Positions 10,307-20,602 of a DNA stretch of 64,000 bases are shown piece by piece. The position numbers and the translations under genes are program-made. The notes below the pieces were generated by a model. The model was not told where the DNA came from. It did not search any database and saw nothing but the letters and a program-made list of their open reading frames with translations. Each line of letters begins with the position of its first letter. Position 1 is the stretch's first letter. Origin of the DNA: Andrena cerasifolii (lineage: Eukaryota > Arthropoda > Insecta > Hymenoptera > Andrenidae); NCBI RefSeq assembly GCF_050908995.1, contig NC_135129.1, positions 496,001 through 560,000 of the forward strand. Direction: 5' to 3'.

Positions 10307-13300
10307 ATGATGGGTAAAGAGCTGAATATGGGTTGTGCATATTTCCTCGTAGATACAGGAGCAGATATAAACGTAATCAAATTAAGCGCCCTTGACGAAA
10401 ATGTTTCAGTCGCACTTCATGAATCAGTTGCTATCTCAGGAATAACTCCGGATATGACAGAGACTTTAGGTACCACAATAATTACATTATTAGGCAAACC
10501 CGTAAAATTTCATGTCGTAAGATCTTCATTTGTACTGCGTTGCGATGGTATATTAGGTAAAGAGTATCTCACACAAGAGCAGGCTGAAATCTCCTTCGCC
10601 CATAACACATTGGTAACACGAAGCGATCCTATTAAACCCATACCTTTTATTGGCCATGATCCAGTACCTCGTAGTGTAGAACCCCGACTTTTGTATTTAA
10701 AAGCACGTACTAGAAAAGCGGTTGCCATTGACGTTACGAATCACGATTTAAAAGAGGGATATCTACCTAAAATTGAAACTATAGATGGTTTGTACATTGG
10801 CGAAGCTGTTGTGTCTGTAAATGACCAAGGCGCATGTCACGTCTTTGCCGTTAATACGACGGATAAGGATGTCGAAGTCGAAATTCCGCCACAAGAATTA
10901 ATACCATTCGAGTACCATAACTTCCCCGAAGAAGAACAAAATTATTTCGATTCTGATACAGAAGATGAGACCTTGCCAATCGCGGAAGACAAAGTTTTAG
11001 AAATCATAAAAAAATTGCGTCTCGATCATTTGAACGAAGAAGAACGGGATCATGTAATTAAAATCATTAAAGAATTTCCAGAACGATTCCACTTGCCTTG
11101 CGATAAATTACCATGTACCTCATACATTAAACATAGAATCCCCACAGTAGATGATGTTCCTGTGAATACGCGACAGTATCGTTTTCCTCCGGTTCATAAA
11201 GATGAAATAGAAAAACAGGTTCGTAATAAACTAAATAACGGAATAATAGCACCTTCAAATTCACCGTATAATTCGCCCATTTGGATTGTTCCTAAAAAAC
11301 CGGATTCTAAAGGCAATCTGAGATGGAGAATAGTCATAGATTTCCGTAATCTTAATGAGAAAACCATTGGCGATGCATATCCATTACCGAACATTACCGA
11401 TATTCTGGATCACTTAGGTGAAGCCCGATATTTCTCTACGTTTGACTTAGCAAGCGGATTTCAACAAATTGAAATGGATCCTAAAGATACAGAAAAAACA
11501 GCCTTTACAACCCCAAACGGTCATTATGAATACATCCGAATGCCGGAAGGTCTCAAAAATGCTCCAGCGACTTTTCAAAGGCTAATGGATCAAGTCTTAC
11601 GCGGGTTACAGGGTATATAAGTTTTCGTTTATTTGGATGATATCGTGGTATATGCCAAAAATTTAGAAGAACATGAAAAGAAAATTCGTCGTTTATTCAT
11701 GCGTTTGGCCGATGCTAAATTAACTTTACAACCCGATAAGTGCGAGTTCCTCAAAATAGAAGTTGCTTACCTAGGACATGTTATTAGTCACTCAGGTGTA
11801 AAACCGGATCCGAAAAAGATTAGTGCAGTAAAGAATTTCCCTCGTCCAAAAAATCAGAAAAATATTAGGCAATTTCTAGGTCTAGCAGGATATTACAGAC
11901 GCTTTATCAAAAACTTCGCAGAAAAAGCTAAACCACTGTCAGACTTGTTGAAGAAAAATTCTACTTTCACTTGGGGAAAGGAACAAAAGAAAGGATTTCT
12001 GGAATTACGAAAAGCACTTTGTAAAAGTCCCATACTTCAGTATCCAAATTTTAATAGTCCGTTCACCTTAACTACAGATGCGTCAGACTATGCCATAGGC
12101 GCTGTACTCAGTCAGGAAGTAAATGGTCAAGATCTCCCAGTTGCATATCTTTCGAGAATTTTAACTAAACCGGAACAAAATTATTTCACTACAGAAAAGG
12201 AATGTTTGGCAGTCCTTTATGCCATTTTACACTTCAGACCATATTTATATGGCCGTAAATTTACCCTAGTCAGTGATCACGAACCGCTACGATGGATTAA
12301 TTCAATAAAAGATCCAGGGCAACGATTGATCCGCTGCCGACTAAAATTGCGAGATTATGAGTATGAATTTATTCATAAGGCAGGAAAATTAAACACAAAT
12401 GCTGATGCCTTATCAAGGAATCCAGTCATAGTAAATGAACTATGTTCGTCTGATGATTTCAGTTTATCGGATTCCTCTGATAATACAAAGTCGGAGTTAG
12501 CACCTGATTGCCCAAAATTATTACCAATAAATAAACCCTCCACAACGGGCAAACGAACCCCGACATCTTCGGAATTTGAAGCTTCCAAACCTAAGGAAAG
12601 AATAGCTAGTTTACCAGGAAAACCAAAATTAGGGAGACCAGTAAGATCAATATCTAAACCGAGGATACCTGTACCTTTAGATACCAGTGCAATAGCAACT
12701 AGAACGCGAGCAAAGTTTCAAGCTACTGAAGCTCCGGGACCATCAAAAACACAAGAATTAGGTAGATCAAAAGAACTTTCTCTAGTAGAGGACGTCGATT
12801 CCGATGACGAACAGTCAGATCCGCCCATATTCCGTCAACGTAGGAGTACACTGCCGAATCTGGGATTTCATCCTAAACAGATGGTGGAGAATCCTAAAAT
12901 TCCAGATTCACAAAGTGCAGTGGCCGGTACGGAATTGCGGGAAAAAGGGAGCGAGTCCGAAGTAGAGAAAACTATTGCCATTAATTTACCCGAAGTTCGC
13001 GATAGTGATACAGATGATCAGAACAAACAGAAGTCCACATTTATAGATTTAGAAGAACTACAAGAGTCTTTTAATAGATTTGAAAAATCATTATTAGATA
13101 AAAGCGCTCAATTACAGGAACTTGAAGAGGAAATAGTTTTATTAGATGCCCTTTCTGAAGGAGACACTTTAGATGAACGTAGACAGGAAATATTACAAGA
13201 TTTGGATCCATACGATGATGATACTGGGGACGAAGAGTTAAATAGACGTATAGAAAAATTATTACAACAAGCTAGAGATTCTGAAAAAGGTAGTCAAATT

Positions 13301-15148
13301 CCAAATCCAAGGCGTGAGGAAACAGCCAGTAAAGCACCTCAGCTGAAAAATATTCCGGAAGAATCAGAACTAGAAATAACTGCAACAAGAGTGCCTGATA
13401 GCACAATCGTTAACAGGCCTAGATACAGTTCAATCTTACCTACCCCGACCGTAGATCCAAACCCTATAGCACTTTCGACACCATTTCCAAATTCCACGGT
13501 TGATCGAACTCCCAAGGAGGGAGGTAGGCAACCTATCGTTCAAAAATCTACTCCTAGACAACTTTTCCCACAAATCTCAAATTCATCATCCATATACATC
13601 CCGGACGCTGATTACATACCTCCGGATCTAGAATTCGAATCTCGCAGCAAGCAATACAAAAGTAAAGACATCGTAACTTCTACGAGACAAAATCTAACGT
13701 ATTACAGATCAAACTATGTACATTTCATTTCGTCCGATTGTGAACTTGTTACACCAGTGAGTATATTGCTCTCCGACCTAGGCATCATCAATGCGAACGA
13801 CTTAAAAGAGGCAAAGCCCAGAGTGGGACAAATACTAATAACAAAGCGCGGTAAAAATAGAATATTTAGCGTAGTCGTAAAAAGGAAACATTTTGATAAA
13901 ATTTCTACTCGGGATTTGGAACTTGGGCTACAGAACCTAAGGAAAATTCTTTCAGATTTAGATATAAAGGGTCTAAGAATCTCACAGAATGGCGACTTTA
14001 CAGACGAATTACCTCAAGGTACGTTAATAGAAATATTAAGGAATACATTTGAGGACAGCAGTATCGAAATAGCCCTTTGTTACGGAAACACTCAGGTACC
14101 TCCGGAAGAACTTCGCCTGAAAATCATTTCAGAGTTACATGAAAGTTTGGTAGTAGGACATAAGGGTTTAACAAAGACATATTGCAGAATTCGAGAACGA
14201 TTTTATTGGCCAGGTATGCGCAACGATATTCAAAATTATATCCGTACTTGCAATAGTTGCCAGAATCAAAAATTAGTAAGAACTAAAACTCGTGAACCAA
14301 TGTTAATCACTGACACTCCTTTGGAGCCATTTTCTAAAGTATCGTTAGACACTGTAGGTCCTTTACCCACTACTCCCAGCGGGAACAAACATATACTAAC
14401 TATGCAAGATAATTTGACAAAATATTGCATAGCTGTCCCTGTTCCGGACATAAAAGCAGAAACTATAGCTCACGCACTGGTTACTAACCTTATATTGCAG
14501 TATGGAACGCCACGCGCAATACTAACGGACAAAGGGACTAGTTTCATTAATAAGATAATTCGGAACTTAGCAAAAATCTTCAAAATTCAACATGTCACTA
14601 CATCCGGGTATAGACCCCAAACCAATGGTGCATTAGAAAGAAGTCACATAGTGTTAACCGAATATATTAGCCATTACATGAATGATTTTGACGATTGGGA
14701 TAGATTAGTACCCTTTGCTATGTTTTCTTATAATACATCTGTCCATGAAGCCACAAATTTTACCCCGTATGAATTAGTTTTTGGCAAACTTGCGCATTGC
14801 CCAAGTTCCTTCCCGAACGACGAGAATTTAGTCACATACAATTCCTATTTACATGATTTAATAACGCGACTTTCAGAAATGCAAGTAATAGCAGGACAAA
14901 ATTTGGTTCAGGCAAAAGAAAGATCAAAGTTGTATTATGATAGAAACGCCCGTCCCTTCAAAGGAAAAATAGGAGATACGGTACGTGTTTTAGTAGAACC
15001 AAAAAGGGGAAAATTCGCCAAGCACTATCACGGACCATATAAAATTATTGGGATACTAGAAGGAAACAATGTTTTGTTAAGAGATGAAGCTGGTAAAATG
15101 CTCACCAAACATGTCGATAAATTACAATTAAATTGGAGTCCTGATTGA
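10307..15148 (+). pseudogene. pol: Pol polyprotein (protease, RT, RNase H, macrodomain-like, integrase) with one stop
   Basis: The enzymatic polyprotein. The aspartic protease has LVDTGAD near 10,350. Reverse transcriptase begins near 11,100 and has the catalytic YLDD at about 11,627. RNase H has TTDAS near 12,070 and ends near 12,410. An acidic low-complexity linker of about 430 residues follows. A macrodomain-like segment (about 13,710-14,100) comes next. The integrase has an HH-CC zinc finger (about 14,130-14,270) and a D,D,E core: LDTVGP near 14,348, LTDKGTS near 14,524, E in ALERSH near 14,632. The frame is -1 relative to gag. A single TAA at 11,618-11,620 interrupts RT just before YLDD; the rest is open, including 1,171 codons after the stop. 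The linker plus macrodomain-like block makes this pol unusually long. Confidence 0.92.
13710..14100 (+). other. Macrodomain-like segment within pol
   Basis: About 130 residues between the acidic linker and the integrase zinc finger. The order of elements resembles macrodomains of the TARG1/OARD1 type: an N-terminal strand with FISSDC, GQILITKRG, FSVVVKRK, a central helix with LELGLQNLRKIL, then RISQNGDFTDELPQ and a final helix and strand ending IEIALCYG. A Lys in the VVVKRK strand and an Asp in TDELP fall where TARG1 has its catalytic Lys and Asp. The usual Gly-rich loop is not canonical. Assignment is from memory of the family and needs a profile search. Confidence 0.6.
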
Positions 15149-15192
15149 TTTGACTGATTCAGGTTGAGAGATGACGCTGACCCGACTTAGAA

Positions 15193-15608
15193 ATGCAAAT
15201 TGATAAACAGTTAGCTTTGAACTATAGTTTAGCAATGAGTCAATATTCAGAATCTGTTGAAATTTCTTTGAAACATTACATTACTGCAACGCATCGCTTT
15301 ATCACGGCTTTTAGTACTGCGCGCAACGGAAAATTACATACATCGCTATTGAGCGGATATAGTTTCAAGACAATAACAAACTGGAACGCACATCTGATTC
15401 TTTGTATGAAATTGAAGCCCAACTAGAGGAAATTGGAGAACATCACCGAGCAAGAAAATCACATTTGTCATTGACGTACGGAACAATAGCGGCACAGGCC
15501 TTGATTATAATAGGATTGATGGTCTATTATTTCTGGGATCCACTGAAGAAATTCAAGAATTGTCTATTTCAGAAAACAGACCACCGTTACCTATTCAAAG
15601 GGCGATGA
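15193..15608 (+). pseudogene. env: Remnant of an errantivirus-type envelope gene
   Basis: Two short overlapping frames remain. The first (15,193-15,426) resembles the part of insect F-type envelope proteins that ends with a GKLHTSLLS segment. The second frame, entered with a shift near 15,360, continues through about 15,605 as a heptad-like helix (YEIEAQLEEIGEHHRARKS) followed by a hydrophobic segment (AAQALIIIGLMVYYFW) and a short basic tail, the typical C-terminal anchor. Most of the ectodomain is missing. It lies directly after pol, in the env position. The remnant shows that the ancestor was an env-bearing gypsy element and that the gene was lost or replaced. Confidence 0.7.
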
Positions 15609-15632
15609 TAAACTGCTAGAAACATGTATACT

Positions 15633-15692
15633 TAATAACAAACCCTGACAGTCCAAGGACTATGGGAATTCCCTTGTCAGAACTTGTTGTTA
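15633..15692 (+). repeat. Structural motif, internal copy upstream of the F-box ORF
   Basis: Outer stem TAATAACAA / TTGTTGTTA with a second stem CTGACA / TTGTCAG. Inner hairpin AGTCC-aa-GGACT, then ATGGGAATTCCCT. It has the same layout as the five LTR copies but different stem sequences. Confidence 0.65.
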
Positions 15693-15774
15693 GTTACGAT
15701 TCTTCTTATGTTCTTTTCCTTCTTCGACAATGATTTTGTTATTTCATAATTTTGGTCTTGCTTTCTGTGACTGT

Positions 15775-15785
15775 CTGTACACTAG
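15775..15785 (+). promoter_or_regulatory. Candidate splice acceptor before the F-box ORF
   Basis: CTGTACACTAG precedes CGAAATGG, placing the second ATG of the ORF (15,790) four bases downstream. A pyrimidine-rich stretch precedes it. It would pair with the donor at 8424. Confidence 0.4.
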
Positions 15786-15789
15786 CGAA

Positions 15790-17493
15790 ATGGCATCGTC
15801 CAGTTTCTCCCGGCCAGAGATTCTCGATCGGCGTCTCTTCGTCAGCCGTTTGGCGCCGTACACCAAAAAGGAGAAACTGATGGAGATATTTCACCCGTAT
15901 GGAGTTGAACATGTGGTGGTGCTGCGGAAGACATCAGGGAACAATGCTTTCGTGACATTTAAGTCTATAGACGGAGCAAAGAAGGCTTTGGCTGCGGCGG
16001 ACGTAGGAATAATATGCCATAAGAGGAAGCTAAGGGTGCTGATGGCGGACTCGTGGCACAGCACCAAGTTAATTCCCCCACGACCTGACGTGAACCCATT
16101 CCCTGGGTTTGATTTGCGTGAACGGATTCCACTCCCAATAGAATGCATCTCTAAAATTGCCAACTATTTGCCGTTTGCTGACAGGAGCCGTCTAGAGATG
16201 GTCTCTAGAAGGTGGCGACTCGGAAGCCTCGCCTCGTATCACGGTCTTCGCCATATCGACCTGAATGACTGGTGCTGGCCAAATGCATGGGAAGGGACGA
16301 TAGTGAGCACTAAGTCATTTTACTGGTTCCTGAAGAGAGCAGGTAGTCAGCTAAAGAGCATACGGATAGATGAAGAACCATTGGCAAAATGTTTGAGACC
16401 CCAAGTTATCTCCATTGCCATAAGAAGTTGTCCAGAACTGCAAGCAATAGATCTAACTGCTGTGACGATCCGGCCATCGACCTTGAGAGACCTGGAGTCG
16501 GGGGCACCACGTCTTACTTGCCTCAAACTGGGGAAATGTGAGGGTCCCGTGGATCCTGAACTCTTTAAGGTCCTGGCCCTAGCAGGAATTCTAAAGTCTT
16601 TCTGTGTTACGAATACGGACATCACTGGGAAGTCCCTTCCGGCAATCAACAAAAATTTAGAAACATTTTCTCTCCACCGATGCGAACAATTAAAACCTTC
16701 AAACCTAGCAACCACTCTTCAAGGGTTGCGGAATCTGAATTATTTAAAGATCAGTATATGTAAAAATTTAATAGACCATAGTATTTTGCAGGCGTTAATT
16801 AACAACTCAGACCTGCAGACGACCCTAACAACCTTGGAGTTGCACTTCTGTGGTTTCGAGGAGCCCATGCCTGAAATGGAAATGGAGGAAGGCAACGAGG
16901 CAGTTGAAAGGGGAGATTTTGCCGAGCTGGAGCTGGGCCCGGTAGAGATGGCTGTCTCTTTCCCCTCAAAATATCGGAGTATAACAGCCCTGAGTCTTAC
17001 CTTCTGCGGATGGGTTGCTTCTGGCCTTGTCTCGGAGATTGGCCTATACATGGGGGAAGTAACATCTTTAAATCTGAGTGGTTGCACAAACATCAAAGGA
17101 GAATTCGTTCTGGAACCACTCCGGAAATTGGAAAAACTAAAAATCCTAAATATCAACTACATGCATCCGACTGTCAGTGGGTGGATGCTACAATTCCTCA
17201 AGGGCTTGGTAGAGGTCCACTGCAGAGAAAGCCAAGGTATCACTGATGAGGACATTTGTGGCTTGCTACGGCAGTGTCCAGAAATAGTCACAATTGATGT
17301 GGAGAGCTGCCCAACCGTCAGTAAAACCGTACTGGACTGTGCGTACGAGGTGGTGACGCTCGGTGAACGGACGGGGCCAATACATCTGTATGTCGGAGGC
17401 ACCACGATTACGCGATACACGCGGTACAAACCTAACCATCATCTGCGCGTCATGCACGACCTAATATACGAACCCCTATTTAAACCCACTTAA
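15790..17493 (+). CDS. RRM + F-box + leucine-rich-repeat protein carried by the retrotransposon
   Basis: An intact ORF of 567 residues from the ATG at 15,790 (587 from an upstream in-frame ATG at 15,730). An RNA recognition motif spans about residues 14-87, with RNP2-like LFVSRL and RNP1-like NAFVTF. An F-box follows at about 113-143 (IPLPIECISKIANYLPF...SRRW). Irregular leucine-rich repeats fill about 170-540. F-box proteins recruit substrates to SCF ubiquitin ligases; the RRM would add RNA binding. It occupies the env position between the env remnant and the polypurine tract and is bracketed by two structural motifs. Base composition is visibly richer in G and C than gag-pol, suggesting a separate origin, possibly a captured host cDNA since there is no intron. 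Preservation while pol and env are damaged hints at recent activity. Substrate unknown. Confidence 0.88.
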   Translation: MASSSFSRPEILDRRLFVSRLAPYTKKEKLMEIFHPYGVEHVVVLRKTSGNNAFVTFKSIDGAKKALAAADVGIICHKRKLRVLMADSWHSTKLIPPRPDVNPFPGFDLRERIPLPIECISKIANYLPFADRSRLEMVSRRWRLGSLASYHGLRHIDLNDWCWPNAWEGTIVSTKSFYWFLKRAGSQLKSIRIDEEPLAKCLRPQVISIAIRSCPELQAIDLTAVTIRPSTLRDLESGAPRLTCLKLGKCEGPVDPELFKVLALAGILKSFCVTNTDITGKSLPAINKNLETFSLHRCEQLKPSNLATTLQGLRNLNYLKISICKNLIDHSILQALINNSDLQTTLTTLELHFCGFEEPMPEMEMEEGNEAVERGDFAELELGPVEMAVSFPSKYRSITALSLTFCGWVASGLVSEIGLYMGEVTSLNLSGCTNIKGEFVLEPLRKLEKLKILNINYMHPTVSGWMLQFLKGLVEVHCRESQGITDEDICGLLRQCPEIVTIDVESCPTVSKTVLDCAYEVVTLGERTGPIHLYVGGTTITRYTRYKPNHHLRVMHDLIYEPLFKPT

Positions 17494-17504
17494 ATTGTAA
17501 CGGG

Positions 17505-17555
17505 ATTGCATTGCGTCAATGTGCAAACATTATGGGAATTCCCTAGTCCAATGCA
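17505..17555 (+). repeat. Structural motif, internal copy downstream of the F-box ORF
   Basis: Outer stem TTGCATTG / CAATGCAA. Inner hairpin AATGT-gcaa-ACATT, then ATGGGAATTCCCTAG. It begins about 10 bases after the ORF stop. Confidence 0.65.
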
Positions 17556-17647
17556 ACCTGAGCCTGTACGTCCATATACATATACGATCATAAGCGCTAC
17601 CGTACCTTATACCTTCAGTATACATCGTCGGGGACGACGATGGTTCC

Positions 17648-17660
17648 AAGGAGGGAGGGA
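17648..17660 (+). other. Polypurine tract
   Basis: AAGGAGGGAGGGA directly abuts the 3' LTR, as expected for the plus-strand primer. Confidence 0.85.
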
Positions 17661-19425
17661 TGTTACGTTCGGAACGTAAAATTTTTCTTTTAAGTCAGGG
17701 TATGCATCAACAACGCCTAGCGTTATAGGAAATCCCTCGTTGATCATACTCCTGCCTATTAATTAATAATATTTTTGATAGAACAAAAACCCCTTTTCTT
17801 GGAACGTCGTCGTCTCAACGTACTGCCGTCCCGCGATACAGATAAGGCGGTGCTGACGCAGCGGCGTTCTCACCAGAGAGTCGCGTTCGGAAAGACCCAG
17901 TGATTCTCCTTCTGTGCCGAATCCGTTTTATGTAAGCGGCAGGGTTGCGTTTCAACAATGCTTTGCAGCATTGTGGGAGAACCCTCGTTGAGCACACCTC
18001 TGACCGTCGCGTTAAACATTGTAACATAATCAGTAACGGCTACAGCGGGAATGCGCAGACTGGATCATTTCTTAGAAGACTGACGAAATTGTATGCTCTA
18101 CATCCGGTGCAGGGAACCGCGCCTTCCCACGATCTTGTCGCATGTGTGAATTAGTAATTAATTAAAAATTGTTGTTAAAATTTGAATACCCAACACAATT
18201 TCTGATAGTCAACCGACTGTGGGATTCCCCTAGTCAGAAATTGTGTATATGAAATCATGAACATTAAGGGAGGACCTTTAGCTGTGCGAAATTGTATGTG
18301 AGACGTCATGTTTTCCTGTGAGTACGAATATTCCGTAAAGATTGATCATATATTTGAATCGGGAGTCTGATGGATGGACGTGAAAACGCACACACACACC
18401 GCCTCGTTAAGTAGACGGGCCCATGGTAACGCGGCCGAGCGATAAAATGCAGCGTAAGCATTTTCGGTACGGACCCACTGTGGTCGCTGCCGAGAGCGTG
18501 AAGCTGCGACACTCTGTGACGGTAAATCGTGAGGTGCGTGTCATTGGGGTCCGCAAGTGTTTTAGAGCTAGAGTTCTCCGGTCTACTGTGTAACCGCGTG
18601 AAAGACTCGACTTTGCGAAACAAATATTCTAATAACTTCGAAACTATTTATTCTGTTAACGATTTAATCCAAATTTTTATTGTATCTACTAGTTAAAATT
18701 ATTATTATTCAGTTTCATTTCATAATTCAACTCAGTACTATTCAAAACGATAACCAAGTGTGTGCGTGTTCGCGTTTCATCCTCTTTTCTGATTCAGGTT
18801 TATCAGCGACTCAGAACTACACAAGCTTCAAGGTTTATCAGCGATCCAGAAAGTTTTCCAAAACTCAAAAAGCAAATTTAAAAGCATATTGTCAATTAGA
18901 TTATTGTGACTGTCTGGTGAGTTGCACATCTTATCTCTTTTTGTACACGAAAATACACCGTTATAATTAATTCGTACCTAACGATAATTTCTAACAGTCA
19001 AACGACTGTGGGATTCCCCTAGTCAGGAATTATACCGATTTCACAAACGTCTATTCTTTGTAAATTATTGATTGATTTGTTCATATTCAGTTCTGTTAAA
19101 TGTTTTACATCCAATCATTATTTAATCATTAAAACTTTATTTACTATTAAATTCTACTCATCAATTACCTATCTGATTCCATTGAAAAGACCCGTACGGG
19201 ACTAGAGCACCAACGATCCCAAAATCTACCCCTTATCCATCTGATAAGGTACTTAGACATTTAAAATTTAAATAATTGACTGTTACCAGTGCGGCGAGCC
19301 TCCTTGCTATTCTATACGTAACGACAGGAAATTCTGATAGTCTAACGACTGTGGGATATCCCTAATCAGAATTTGGCTATTTAAAACGCGCCGCTCGAAC
19401 ACTAAAAAGGCCGCGGCACGTAACA
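17661..19425 (+). repeat. 3' LTR
   Basis: 1,765 bp, the same length as the 5' LTR and almost identical to it. Ends ...GCACGTAACA, followed by the AAAA target duplication. Carries the five structural motifs. Confidence 0.95.
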
Positions 19426-19519
19426 AAAATAAAATAAAATTCTTTGCACATGTATAGAAATTATTAGATTTATTAACTCGTTCTAATAAAATAGTGAAAT
19501 TATGTAAAATAAAATTGCT

Positions 19520-19550
<31 letters not shown>

Positions 19551-19588
19551 CATTGTATTTTATTGAATCATGTATTATTATTATTATT
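19426..19588. other. 3' intergenic region of the viral integrase gene, with microsatellite
   Basis: AT-rich DNA that was joined to the polymerase 3' end before the retrotransposon arrived. A (CA)n(TA)n microsatellite occupies about 19,519-19,550. An inverted copy of 19,426-19,525 exists at about 29,537-29,640. Confidence 0.7.
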
Positions 19589-20572
19589 TTACAATACATT
19601 ATTTTTATTTATCCAAGAATTGTGTGATTTATCAAATCCCAGCCACTTGACGTATACCTTATCCCCCTTTCTACGCAGCACTTTTTCCACTAGATACACA
19701 TCAGGATCGGTGACGCGTTGCAGCTCGTGTTCATAGAATCCTCCGGCAACGGGTTTTCCACAGGAATCGACGAGCAGATACGTCGCGGGATTAGTTGCCT
19801 GTACTTTGGCTATCTCGAACACCTCTGTTGTCCAATTCGGCGTATAGCCTTTATCGAAGATGGTTTTAAATTTGCTCACGCGCACAAACTCGCCCAACTC
19901 GAATCTCGCTGGAGCAGCGATCTTTATGTTGCTGTATACGGTGGCTAGCAGCTTGTCGGAGATCGCAGGGGTAACATCGCAAGGACGCATTCCGATGGTT
20001 CTATGTTTTCGCGCGTTATACTCTGCAAGTAGACGCGGTAGCGCATCGGTCCATCTATAGGCTCCATTGAGCGTAAACAGTTTCCACATATTGTTCTTCA
20101 AAGTTCGATTGAAACGTTCTACGACGGAGGCCTTCATCACTGAATACGTTGAATAATGATTAATGTCGTGCTTCTTCAAGAGTTTCTGCACATCGGTGTT
20201 GTAAAATTCTTTTCCTTGATCGGTTTGCAAATTTTTCGGATATAGATCTCTAAATATCTTTGCAAACGCTTTAGTCACCTCAGCGCCACTTTTAGTCTTG
20301 AGCGGCAACGCCCATGCATACTTGCTCAACACATCGATGACGGTGAGCATGTAGTGGTGACCCTGGTTGAATCGCGCGTATGGACGCATTTCTACAATGT
20401 CAGCTTGCCACAGATCGTCGTATCCACGCACTAAGACGCGCCTCCGAGGAAAATGTCTTCGAGCTGGAGCGTGCAATTCCTCCACAAGTTGTAGCTTCTT
20501 GTGGCCATGGTTTTCTTCACTCATGGATTTCGATAATGGCTGCATGTTTGATCGCAGATGTATCTTTGCCAC
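19589..20572 (-). CDS. Polinton-type integrase with C-terminal chromodomain
   Basis: A 327-residue retroviral-type integrase that would insert the linear viral genome into host DNA. The catalytic triad is visible: D58 in WQADIV, D118 in TDQGKEF and E152 in VVERFNRTLK, with the usual 35-residue spacing between the second D and E. The last 45 residues (DVYLVEKVL...YVKWLGFDKSHNSWI) form a chromodomain, a common targeting module of Polinton integrases. No stop or frameshift is seen, so this is one of the best-preserved genes of the element. It is convergent with the polymerase, and its upstream region borders the leftward fibre-like gene, suggesting shared leftward transcription. Confidence 0.93.
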   Translation of the reverse strand: MAKIHLRSNMQPLSKSMSEENHGHKKLQLVEELHAPARRHFPRRRVLVRGYDDLWQADIVEMRPYARFNQGHHYMLTVIDVLSKYAWALPLKTKSGAEVTKAFAKIFRDLYPKNLQTDQGKEFYNTDVQKLLKKHDINHYSTYSVMKASVVERFNRTLKNNMWKLFTLNGAYRWTDALPRLLAEYNARKHRTIGMRPCDVTPAISDKLLATVYSNIKIAAPARFELGEFVRVSKFKTIFDKGYTPNWTTEVFEIAKVQATNPATYLLVDSCGKPVAGGFYEHELQRVTDPDVYLVEKVLRRKGDKVYVKWLGFDKSHNSWINKNNVL

Positions 20573-20602
20573 GAATGATGCGATAATTATCGTGTACGTG
20601 CA

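Larger units (their letters stand above)
7168..19425 (+). mobile_element. Ty3/gypsy LTR retrotransposon carrying an RRM/F-box/LRR gene
   Basis: A 12,258-bp element with two 1,765-bp LTRs (TGTTACG...CGTAACA), a tRNA-Leu-type primer site, gag, pol, an env remnant, an additional 567-587-codon ORF and a polypurine tract. The flanks carry a 4-bp AAAA duplication (7164-7167 and 19,426-19,429). This is confirmed by an inverted copy of the unoccupied site at about 29,610-29,660. By eye the LTRs differ at about five positions, so insertion was recent relative to the decay of the viral host element. Pol carries one in-frame stop. The env-like remnant and the domain order place it near insect errantivirus-like gypsy elements. 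Confidence 0.95.

Noticed and set aside
10190..10310. A -1 frameshift slippery site between gag and pol
   Set aside because: The frames do overlap with a -1 relation, but no heptamer in the gag frame fits the X XXY YYZ pattern, so no specific site is called.
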